Source: Nigrospora sphaerica (Eukaryota; Ascomycota; Sordariomycetes; Amphisphaeriales; Apiosporaceae). Taken from it: a DNA stretch of 64,000 bases. The notes under the pieces are model-generated. The model did no database searches. It was not told the origin of the DNA and saw nothing but the letters and a program-made list of their open reading frames with translations. Shown here one piece after another: positions 35,837-45,259 of the stretch (the stretch's first letter is position 1; the number at the start of each line of letters is the position of its first letter). The stretch covers positions 1,798,001 through 1,862,000 of the forward strand of contig JAGVVL010000002.1 of the NCBI GenBank assembly GCA_018287875.1. Direction: 5' to 3'. A program made the translations under genes and the position numbers.

Positions 35837-37610
35837 ATGGCGAGCGCACCGTACCTGATGTGGATTGGCGGGCAAGAACGACCAGGCAAGGCGGATTAGT
35901 AAGTACATTCATTAGCTAGGCCTCTCCCCGCAACGGATGGGATGGCGACGGCAGCGGCGGCCGCTGACTTGGAGCCCCAGCATACCCATAGAAGACCCGG
36001 CGACGGGCGAAATATTCGCGCAGTAGGTCGTCCTGACGCCGGCCGTGTGACGGGGTGTGTGCTCTCACACCGGCGCCCAAGTCGCCCCTTCCCTGTCGCA
36101 AACCTGCCACTGACGTATGCGCACACGCAGATGCCACGCGGCGAGTGCTGAGGATGTCGATGCGACCGTCCAGCTGGCCCACCAAGTTTTCCGGTCGGGC
36201 GTCTGGTCCAAGGCGCCGCGGCACGTCCGCGCCGACGTGCTCGACCGGGCGGCCGCGCTCCTAACGGCCCGGCTGCCCGAGCTCATCCCGCTCGAGGTCC
36301 GGCAGACGGGCCGGGCGATCCGCGAGATGGAGGCGCAGGTGCCGTCCCTGGTCAAGTGGTTCAAGTACTACGCGGCGCTGCTGCGGACCGAGGAGCGTGC
36401 CGTCCTGCCCACGGTCGGCAAGCTGCACAACTGGGTGGACCGGGTCCCGCTGGGCGTCGTGGTGCAGATCACGCCCTTCAACCACCCGCTGCTGATCGCC
36501 GTCAAGAAGCTGGCGCCCGCCCTGGCGGCGGGCAACAGCGTCATCGTGAAGCCGAGCGAGCTCACGCCCCTGACGACGCTGCTGCTCGGCCGCATCCTGC
36601 AGGAGGCGGGCCTGCCCGACGGCGCCTTCAACGTCCTCGCCGGCTACGGCGCCACCACGGGTAAGGCGCTGGTGCAACACACGCTGGTGCGCAAGGTTGA
36701 CGTCACGGGCGGCACGGCGGCGGGGCGGGCCATCGGGGCCATCGCCGGAGGCAACCTGGCGCGCTTCACGGCCGAGCTGGGCGGCAAGGCGCCGCTCGTC
36801 GTCTTCGAGCAGGCCGACGTCGACGTGGCCGTCAACGGCATCGCCTTCGGCTCCTACATGGCGAGCGGACAGACGTGCATCGCTAGCACGCGCATCCTCG
36901 TGAGCAACCGGATCCTGCCGCGCGTGCTCGACAAACTCAAGGCCAAGACCGAGTCCATCACGCGCCGCATGGGCGCGCCCGCCAACCCCGAGTCGACCAT
37001 GGGCCCGCTCGTCTCGGCCCGCCAGCTGAACCACGTCGAGTCGCTCGTCGACGAGGCCGTCGTCAGCTGCCGCGCCACCGCCCTCGTGGGCGGCGCCCGC
37101 CTGCAGGGGCGGAGCTCGCTCGACGGCACCGACTTCTCGCGCGGCCACTTCTTCGCCCCCACCGTGCTGGTCGCGAGCGACGGCGGCGAGGGGGGCGACG
37201 GCGGCGGCAGCGCCGGCATCCTGCAGACGCGCATCTGGCGCGAGGAGGCCTTCGGCCCCGTCGTCGTCGTCGTCGGCTTCGACACCGAGGCCGAGGCCGT
37301 CACCCTCGCCAACGACAGTGAGTTCGGCCTCGGCGCCTCCCTCTGGACGCGGGACCTGGCCCAGGCATTTCGCGTCGCCGAGCAGATCGACTCAGGCATC
37401 GTCTGGGTCAACACGCACCACCGCAACGACCCGAGCAGCCCCTGGGGCGGCGCCAAGGCCGCCAGCGGCGTCGGCAGCGAGAACGGCGTCGACGCCTACA
37501 ACGAGTACACCACCATGAAGAGCACCATTATCAACTACGCAGCGCCCGAGGAGGCCCTGGCATCCGAGGACTGGTTTCGGGAGGGCACGGGACAAGTGCG
37601 ATACGGTTGA
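35837..37610 (+). CDS. NAD(P)-dependent aldehyde dehydrogenase
   Basis: Exons 35837-35898, 35981-36022 and 36131-37610 give about 527 residues. The 42-nt middle exon is supported by content: it restores the family's N-terminal strand phrase IEDPATGEIFAQ between the WIGGQERPGKADY and CHAASAEDVDA segments. The Rossmann domain has PFNHPLL and KPSELTP. The catalytic general base is E250 in AELGGKAP, and the nucleophile is C284 in GQTCIAS. Their spacing of 34 matches the family. EEAFGPVVVV and NDSEFGLGASLWT follow near the C-terminus. The enzyme oxidises an aldehyde to the acid. The sequence resembles the benzaldehyde/vanillin-type branch, but the substrate is not determined. No peroxisomal or mitochondrial signal is obvious. 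Confidence 0.9.
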
Positions 37611-38085
37611 TAAGTTTGCGCCGACCGGCAGGTCCGATCCAGAAAACTGGGAATAAATTAAAAGTATTCGTAGTCCCAGACACATGCCTTCGTTTCCCGC
37701 TTTGGATCGGCCAGCACGAGCTATACCGAGCACTCAGCAGTAAGAGCGAGGGGATCGATTCGTTGGTTCCTTCGCCCTTCTCCCGTCGCCGCCACCTTCG
37801 CCAGTACGAGCAAAACCAGAACTGCTGCTGCTGCTGAGGATCCCGACTTGGTAAGCCGTCCTGCAGATTCATATGACAGAGGTGACGAAGCCCATAAGAC
37901 AGCAGGTCAATCAGCAGATGACACGCGTAGAGTGTACTGTACAACGTGCGAGTCGCGTAGGACGGGAGCCACGGTCAAATCACACGACAGCTCCCGATCC
38001 CGTTTTCGGGCGGCCACGATGAATGAGGCGGAGGGAGCGGATGGCATCTTGGGTAAAAATGAGCCAGCTATCATCCACACCTGGC

Positions 38086-38256
38086 TTATCTAGCCTTTAC
38101 TTGGGCAGCCCTCATGGCGATTAAGACGATGCAATGGCCCGTCAACAGCGCATTGCAAACCAAGAGGGCCACCTCGGCCGCGCGGCCGAGACTGATGTCC
38201 AAGATCGCGGGCAGCACGAAGTACAACGTCATGGCGCAGTTGGCCAAGACCATGGG
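38086..38256 (-). CDS. Possible terminal exon of an unknown membrane protein
   Basis: The minus strand reads about 55 residues from MVLANCAMTLYF to AQVKAR before a TAA stop. A TTTTGTAG acceptor-like sequence lies immediately upstream. The codons favour G or C in third position much more than the surrounding DNA, and the peptide contains two hydrophobic helices. An upstream exon may lie at about 38300-38440, where a frame begins MGAKDLESWD, but I could not find a convincing donor. It could be a small gene or a fragment of a lost one. I do not recognise the family. Confidence 0.3.
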   Translation of the reverse strand, partial: PMVLANCAMTLYFVLPAILDISLGRAAEVALLVCNALLTGHCIVLIAMRAAQVKAR

Positions 38257-40170
38257 CCTACAAAATGAGTTGGGCCAGAAACGGCAGCGGCAGGGAGAGA
38301 GGGGGAATGGGGGGGGAAGGGTTTCGCGGTCCGGAAACGGGAACGAAAACGTACAACAGGGGATTGAGCAATTGGGTGCGGCGTAGAGTGGTGGGACGAA
38401 GACAGTCACATTTGGACGTGTCCCAGCTCTCCAGATCTTTGGCTCCCATCCTTGAAAAAGAGGCTGTATGGCTCGGGCATATGGAGGGGCGAAGACGCTC
38501 TTGTACAAATGACAGTCGGGCGAAGGGAAAGTGAATCGGACTCCTTGTCAAGCGTCGCTGAGTCACTTCGCCAAGACGGGTCGGGTCTAGCTTTCCAGGG
38601 AGGTCTCTCGGACGGGCTTGGCGTTGGCCTGTCAAGAAGGGGGAATTCCTATCGTCTATCAGAACCCCACCGAAAAGGAGCGTATGACGAACACAGCAGT
38701 ACTACACTGGAATACGTTCCGTGAACCCTTCAAAAAGACGGGAAACCTAGACGAGAGGACTGGTGTATCTTGAGATCAAGAAGCCAGATTCGCGAAGAAT
38801 GCTTTCCTCTCCCGTCCCCCGTCTGGGGGGGGGTGCTTGACCGCCACGACGGGAGCGTGTCGCCGGTATTACGGCAGATAGTTGAGGGGGTGGGAATTCC
38901 CAATCCTATCGAAGAAATAGCGAGATCAGTGGCGTGAGTGCTGAGTGCAGAGGAGCACGAGAAATCTTCTGTCGCGCGGTTACTACTGAGAAGGTGGATT
39001 TCCTTCGTGAACGGGTGTAGATAAGCCATAGACACATGACTTATCCGGTCTTTTTGTTATTCATTGGCATGTTAGTGAGCACGTCAAAACTGGTACCCTA
39101 TCAGATTTCAACCCGAATTTGGCGGTACAAGCTGACCTGTCCCGTTACGTGATTTGTAGACAAAGAGACAGGAAAGCCCATACTAGAAGCATCTGTAAGT
39201 CAACAAGTAAGCCCGTCAGGTTCGCAAGCAAGGCCTTCATTAAGGGCCACATTTTCCTATCAACTTGTCTCCTGGTCGAAACTTAGCCGCCACTTTAGAG
39301 CATGTGAAGCTTTCCGAACAAATATATTGTGGAAAGGAAGGCACGAGAATACCGCCATGCAAAAAGAGGGCGGCGCCATCTGTGGGACAAGAGTCGATGT
39401 TAAAGCCACAATCCGCCGGATGGGGTCCTGGGAGAAAGCTCTTTGGCAATGTGTCCGTGCGGTTTTCGAATTCCCTTCTGTTAAGGATATGGCTGATAGA
39501 AGGGGGGGTAGACGGCTCGGAAAGGAAGGCGTGACATTGAGAGGACCGGGTTTGTTCTGAGAGAAAAGGGGGCAGTATCTTTACACGAAGCATGCAAGGC
39601 CGTCGTGGGGTCGGTCCCAGGCGGTTGTTAAGTCCTTCTACTCCTGCATGGAGCCTTTTCCCTTTGTTGCCATGGCGGTCTCTTGGGTGGAAATCCGAAA
39701 AGTCAATTGCTTTCTCGATGGCTGGAATGGGATCGGGGCTTGGATGCGTACCGAGGTACCGAGCCTCGCCGTGTTACGGCGCTGCGTCACGCGGCGCAAA
39801 AGGGCGCATCGCCGGTTATGTATGACTCAGCCGCGGTTCCGTTCCGGGCCGGTTCCGCGCCCCCGGATACGGACGCGCTTGCCACGACATCAACTGGGGG
39901 GCGGATTGCAACTGTGGCGCAAGCAAATAAGAAACAAGGTAACCTTACTCAACTGATTGGCCGCAATGAACCCGTGTCAAGCAAATGCAACTTTGGGCCT
40001 CTGGCTGGTGGAGGCTGTCGCCCTTTTGCCCTCGTGTCACGCAGGGAAGATGCCCCTGCCCGGCATTAAGGTTCCGATGACGGCCCGGGCTTAGAAACAC
40101 TCCACTTCCGGAAGCGCACGATGACTTGTCACCCCCGTCCCTCCCGTGGGTTGCATTCAGACGTGGCTTT

Positions 40171-40177
40171 TATAAAA
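40171..40177 (+). promoter_or_regulatory. TATA box of the EGT2-like gene
   Basis: TATAAAA lies 109 bases upstream of the ATG at 40280. It supports the short N-terminus over the in-frame ATG at 40121, which lies upstream of this element. Confidence 0.6.
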
Positions 40178-40279
40178 GGCACGTCTGGAGGGATCGAGCC
40201 GTTGAATGGCATTGGCATGCACCCCAAGCCAGCATCTCCCGCCAGTACGTCGAGGCACGCCCGTCGACCCTTCTTGACC

Positions 40280-41694
40280 ATGTCTCCCGCCCCGGCTTCT
40301 TTCGGAGCGCAGACGCTGCCGCACTTCTCGTTTGCGCCGGGATATCACAACCTGAACCATGGTGAGACCGCATCCCGAAGCCCTGGGGGTAGTCCCAAAG
40401 CTGAACTCGGCTGGCAGGCTCGTTCGGCGCCACGCCGTCGGCGCTGCAGGAGAGGCTGCGCGAGTACCGCGAACGCTTTGAGGCCCGGCCCGACACCTTC
40501 ACGCGCTACGAGCTGCCCGGCCTGCTGGACGAGTCGCGCGCCGCGGCGGCTGAGCTGGTGGGCGCGCCCACCGAGACGGTCGTTCTGGTGCCCAACGCGA
40601 CCGTGGCCTTCAACACGGTGCTGCAGAACATGGAGTGGGACCCCGACGGCCGCGACGAGATCCTCACCTTCAGCACCCTGTACGGCGGCTGCGGCAAGAC
40701 GGTCGACTACGCCGTCGACTCGCACCCGGGGCTCGTCGCGAACCGCGAGATCCCGCTCGTGTACCCTTGCGAAGACGCCGCCGTGCTCGCCGCCTTCGCC
40801 GCCGCCGTCGAGCAAAGCCGGGCCGAGGGGCGCCGCCCCAAGGTCTGCGTCTTCGACACCGTATCCAGCCTGCCCGGCGTCCGCTTCCCCTTCGAGGCCA
40901 TGGTACGGGCCTGCCGGGACCGCGGCGTCCTGAGCATCGTCGACGGCGCCCAAGGCGTCGGCCAGATCGTCCTCGACCTCGCCGCACTGGACCCCGACTT
41001 CTTCTTCTCCAACTGCCACAAGTGGCTGTACGTGCCGCGCGGCTGCGCCATCCTGTACGTGCCCCTCCGTCACCAGGACATGATCCGCACCTCGCTGCCC
41101 ACGTCGCACGGCTACGTCTCCCGCGCCGGCACCCGCTTCAACCCGCTGCCGCCGAGCACCAAGTCGCGCTTCGTCAACCTGTTCGAGTTCACCGGCACCA
41201 TCGACAGCAGCCCCTTGCTGTGCGTCAAGGACGCCATCGCCTGGCGCCGCGACGCCCTGGGCGGCGAGGAGGCCATCCGCGAGTACACGCAACGTCTGGC
41301 CGTCGCCGGGGGGAAGCGCACGGCCGAGGTCCTGGGGACCGAGGTCATGGAAAACCAGACCAGCACCCTGACCCAGTGCGCCATGGTCAACGTTGCCCTG
41401 CCCCTCCGGCCCGCGGGGGACGAGGCGGCCGAAAGCGGGGGCTCGACTGGCCACCTGCCCACGGCCGAGGTGCCCCAGGCCCTGGCGTGGATGCAGGAGA
41501 CTCTGGCGCGGGATTATAACACTTTCATGCCCATCTACGCCCACGGCAACTCACTCTGGGCGCGACTGAGCGCCCAGACGTATCTTGGCGAGGAGGATTT
41601 TGTGTGGGCTGGGCAGACCTTGCGAGAACTGTGCGAGCGGGTGAAGGGGGGAGAGCATGTGAAAAATCTAGGTCAGCAGCAGATTTACCGGTAG
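40280..41694 (+). CDS. EGT2-like PLP-dependent lyase (class V aminotransferase fold)
   Basis: Exons 40280-40361 and 40418-41694, separated by a 56-nt intron, give about 452 residues. The junction restores the family phrase YHNLNHGSFGATPSALQ. Fold-type-I features follow: the cofactor loop VPNATVAFNTVLQN, VSSLPGVRFPFE, the metal/phosphate-side aspartate in SIVDGAQGVGQ, and the Schiff-base lysine K229 in SNCHKWLYVPRG. PTSHGY and the C-terminal FWAR-like WARLSAQTYL complete the family pattern. In fungi, proteins of this shape include Egt2, which cleaves hercynylcysteine sulfoxide to ergothioneine; others are annotated as isopenicillin-N-epimerase-like. A partner egt1 gene is not in this window, so the specific reaction is inferred. 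Confidence 0.85.
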
Positions 41695-41904
41695 CCAATA
41701 TACCACCACGTGCCGCCGGGAGCGGGCAGTCAGCGCTCAAAGGCCCGAGGCCGAGGTCAAACTTCTTTTTCGAGGACCCGGGGCATTCGCGTCATCGCCA
41801 GTCTGCGCCTACAGCCAAAATAACGGGACCTGCCGCGCCTTGCCGGGCACTGCCATGTTTTTAACTCCTTGCGCACGCGTGCCGGAGAATGACACCATCA
41901 CCCC

Positions 41905-41985
41905 GGCAGACGTGAAACGCACACCGAGTTGGGCAGAAGTGAAAAGCACGCCAAGTTGGGCAGACGTGAAAGCACGGAACGTTGG
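41905..41985. repeat. 27-bp tandem repeat, three copies
   Basis: Three imperfect head-to-tail copies of a unit beginning GGCAGACGTGAAA and ending AGTTG. The unit length is a multiple of three and reads as a nine-residue repeat on the plus strand. It is either a minisatellite or a scrap of a repetitive coding sequence. Confidence 0.75.
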
Positions 41986-42564
41986 GGTGCGCCCCGGCAA
42001 CCACCTCTTCGGTTGGGGGAAAAGGATATTGGACGGAAGACCTTGCCCCAGATGGAAGGCCTCACCCCAGACAGGTGGGCATGCGGGGGGAGGAGGGAGG
42101 GGGGGGGGAAACAGGCCCGCCGGCCAAACCCACGTCGCATTCTCTCGCGCGGGGAATCCCTGTGACCACGCGCCCCAGTCTCCCAATTGGGCCGCTCCGT
42201 GACCGAAGGGGCGGGCGAGCCGAGCGGATAATTGCCGCCAGGAATGTCGGGGCCCTCATACGACCCTCGGGTCCCAAACGAAGGCGACAAACGGCGGCCC
42301 GTCGCTTCCCGTTTGCTGATGCTTCCGGGGCTTCACCTAGACACAGGGATGCGCCAAGCAGCCCACGAGATCAAGGTAAATACCTTTCCCCTCCCATAGT
42401 GCCGAAGAGGCGCCGACGGGCCTATGCCGCAAGACGCGGACGGCATGGCTGCCAGATCTCCAATTTTTTCCTTTTGGCCTCCGCGTGGCTGGTAATTGGC
42501 CGGCACGCTTCTGCACGTCATGATGAGCCCGCCTGTCGCCAAGCCGACGTCCTCCGAGGGAAAA

Positions 42565-42632
42565 GGCACGCTGGCCAAGGCACGCTGGCCGAGGTACGCT
42601 GGCCGAGGTACGCTGGCCAAGGTACGCCAGCC
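42565..42632. repeat. 14-bp tandem repeat, about 4.8 copies
   Basis: Copies of GGCACGCTGGCCAA, alternating C/T at position 3 and AA/GA at the end, run head to tail about 260 bases upstream of the GH3 start codon. Each unit holds a TGGCCA or TGGCCG core. It is a minisatellite, and possibly a regulatory array because of its place in the promoter. Confidence 0.75.
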
Positions 42633-42771
42633 AGGATGGCCGCGGATATTCGCGCCTAAGCCCACCACCCCGGTCCCGTGTCTTCGGTGAAGAACTTGAG
42701 CGGCAAGGAGCGGCGTGGATGATTCCGCGTCGGAAACGTCGAAGAGGGCGTACGAGAAGCCCGCGGCGGCC

Positions 42772-42778
42772 TATAAGA
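42772..42778 (+). promoter_or_regulatory. TATA-like element of the GH3 gene
   Basis: TATAAGA lies 123 bases upstream of the ATG at 42895. Confidence 0.45.
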
Positions 42779-42894
42779 AGCCCGTGAGGGCCGGCTGTCG
42801 TCCCAGACAGGAGGGCCAACTCCTCAAGGCCCCTACGGTCCAGACAGACTGTGCCCATCTTTCATCGGTCATCGAATACCCGCGCTGCCCCAAG

Positions 42895-45141
42895 ATGCGA
42901 TACCAGGGCGTCGCACTGCTGGCGGGTGCCTCGCTGGCCTCGGCCCAGGAGGGGAGCCCGTGGGCGGCGGCCTATGAGAAGGCGAACGCCGCCTTCGCCA
43001 AGCTGTCGCCGCAGGACAAAATCAACATGGTGACGGGCGTGGGCTGGAACAAGGGGCCCTGCGTGGGCAACACGGCGGCCATCAGCTCCATCAAATACCC
43101 CCAGCTCTGTCTGCAGGACTCGCCCCTGGGCGTTCGCTACGCCGCCAGCGTCACTGCCTTCACGCCGGGCATCCAGGCCGGCGCCACGTGGGACCGCGCC
43201 CTGATCCGGGAGCGTGGGCAGTTCATGGGCGAGGAAGCCAAGGCGTTGGGCGTCCATGTGCTCCTCGGCCCGGTCGCGGGGCCGCTGGGCAAAATCCCCT
43301 TCGGTGGGCGCCTTTGGGAAGGCTTTGCCGTCGACCCGTACCTCGCCGGCATTGCAACCGCCGACACGGTTGAGGGCATGCAGGGCGCCGGCGTGCAAGC
43401 GACGGTCAAACACTACATCGCGAACGAACAAGAGCTAAACCGAAACACCATGTCGTCCAACGTTGACGACCGCACCATGCACGAGCTGTACCTTTGGCCC
43501 TTCGCCGACGCCGTACACGCCAACGTCGTCTCCGTCATGTGCGCCTACAACAAGCTCAACGGCACCTGGGCCTGCGAGGACGACAAGAGCCTCAACGGCC
43601 TGCTCAAGAAGGAGCTCGGCTTCCGCGGCTACGTCATGACCGACTGGGACGCCCAGCACTCGACGGCCCTGAGCGCCAACTCGGGCCTCGATATGACCAT
43701 GCCCGGATCCGATTTCAACGGCGGGACCCAGCTCTGGGGCGCCAGGCTCCAACAGGCCATCGATAGCGGCGAGGTACCGAAGGCCCGCGTCGACGACATG
43801 GTGCGCCGCATCCTGGCCGCCTGGTATCTGACGGGCCAGGACACCGGCTACCCGGCCCTCAACCTCCAAGCCAACGTCCAGGGAAACCACAAGACCAACG
43901 TCCGCGCCGTCGCGCGCGACGGCATCGTGCTGCTCAAGAACGACGGCGGCGCCCTGCCACTCCGCAAGCCCGCCCGGCTCGCCCTCGTCGGGTCCGCCGC
44001 CGTCAACAACCCGGATGGCATCAACTCGTGTGTCGACCGCGGATGCAACAAGGGCGCCCTCGGCATGGGCTGGGGCTCCGGCACTGCCCAGTACCCGTAC
44101 TTTGTGGCGCCGGCCGATGCCATCCAGGCGCGCGCCCGGAGCGACGGTACCAGCGTGACTCTGTCGGCAACGGACGACACTGGTGCGGGCGCCACGGCCG
44201 CGGCTGGCGCCGACGCCGCCCTCGTCTTCATCACCTCCGACAGCGGCGAGGGCTACATCACCGTTGAGGGCAACGCCGGCGACCGCAATAACCTGGACCC
44301 GTGGCACTCGGGCAACCAGCTGGTGCAGGCCGTGGCGCAGCAAAACAAAAACGTCATCGTCGTCGTCCACAGCGTCGGCCCCGTCGTGCTTGAGACCATC
44401 CTGGCCCTGCCCAACGTCAAGGCCGTTGTTTGGGCCGGTCTGCCCTCGGGAGAGAGCGGCAACGCCCTCGTAGATATTCTGTACGGTGCCACTACGCCCT
44501 CGGGCAAGCTTCCCTACACCATCGCCAAGTCGGCTAGCGACTACGGCACCAGCGTCGTGCGTGGTACCGACACATTCACTGAGGGGCTGTACATCGACTA
44601 CCGCCACTTTGACCAGGCCCGCATCGCGCCGCGCTACGAGTTCGGCTTCGGCTTGTGTAAGTGAATTGCTGTTTTTTGCCGACGCTGTTACGTCCCCGAG
44701 CTCCGTTCATCAGCTGCTGACTTCTGCTTCCCAGCGTACACCAACTTTACGTACTCAGGCCTGGTCGTCAAGGGCGCGCCCAAGGCGGGGCCGGCAAACG
44801 GTAATATCGTGCCGGGCGGACGGGCGGACCTGTTTCAGGAGGTGGCGTCGGTGACGTGCCGCATCGCCAATTCGGGAGGCGTCGCGGGCGCTGAAGTAGC
44901 GCAGCTTTACGTCGGCTACCCGGCGTCCGTGACGGCGCCGCCGCGCCAGCTGCGCGGATTTGACAAGTTGCCTCTGGCTGCTGGCGCCGCCGGCACCGCT
45001 ACCTTTTCTTTGCGCCGCCGCGATCTCAGCTACTGGGACGTCCGAAGCCAGGAGTGGATTGTGCCCTCCGGTACCTTCAACATCACTGTCGGCGCGAGCA
45101 GCCGCGACCTGCGCCTCGTGGGCACGCTCACGGTGGCATGA
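42895..45141 (+). CDS. Secreted GH3 beta-glucosidase
   Basis: Exons 42895-44656 and 44735-45141, separated by a 78-nt intron, give about 722 residues. The ATG at 42895 is the first in the frame and begins a signal peptide, MRYQGVALLAGASLASA. The N-terminal TIM-barrel domain contains the family phrases LCLQDSPLGVR, LLGPVAGPLG, ATVKHYIANEQE and MCAYNKLNG. The nucleophile is D250 in YVMTDWDAQ. The alpha/beta sandwich domain has VLLKNDGGALPL and a likely acid/base glutamate in SGEGYITVEG. The intron junction creates FGFGLSYTNFTYSG, the usual entry into the fibronectin-III-like C-terminal domain. The enzyme hydrolyses beta-glucosidic bonds in cellobiose or similar glycans outside the cell. The gene is tail-to-tail with the next gene, only 118 bases away. 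Confidence 0.93.
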
Positions 45142-45259
45142 AACTGAGGTTGGGAGACTGGCGAGGTCAAGGCGGCCGAGGCGCTGCGACTGCGTCGGTC
45201 CGAGCGGCTCCAAGAGGTGTAGATAGAGGTATTCCGATGCCGACAGTGCAATAGACATC

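Larger units (their letters stand above)
37611..40279. other. Intergenic region with one possible orphan exon
   Basis: About 2.7 kb. Apart from the coding-like segment at 38086-38256 (-), listed separately, I see no gene. The region from 38730 to 39600 is AT-richer than its surroundings. The right end contains the promoter of the PLP-lyase gene. Confidence 0.55.
41695..42894. other. Intergenic region with two tandem repeats
   Basis: About 1.2 kb upstream of the GH3 gene. It holds a 27-bp tandem repeat and a 14-bp tandem repeat, listed separately, and a TATA element. No supportable gene is seen. The frame open at 41840-42202 merely translates the 27-bp repeat into a nine-residue repeat. Confidence 0.6.

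Noticed and set aside
40345..41544. 399-codon minus-strand frame
   Set aside because: Antisense shadow of the EGT2-like gene; high-GC coding DNA keeps opposite frames open. The translation is V/G/R-rich without motifs.
42715..42894. N-terminal extension of the GH3 frame
   Set aside because: The extended frame starts with GTG, spans the TATA-like element and lacks an ATG. The ATG at 42895 gives a clean signal peptide.
43435..44607. 390-codon minus-strand frame
   Set aside because: Antisense shadow of the GH3 gene, low-complexity and without a recognisable domain.
35397..44664. A biosynthetic gene cluster built from the aldehyde dehydrogenase, PLP lyase and beta-glucosidase
   Set aside because: No backbone enzyme, tailoring P450, transporter or cluster regulator lies between them, and the gaps are large. 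Simple proximity does not show a shared pathway.
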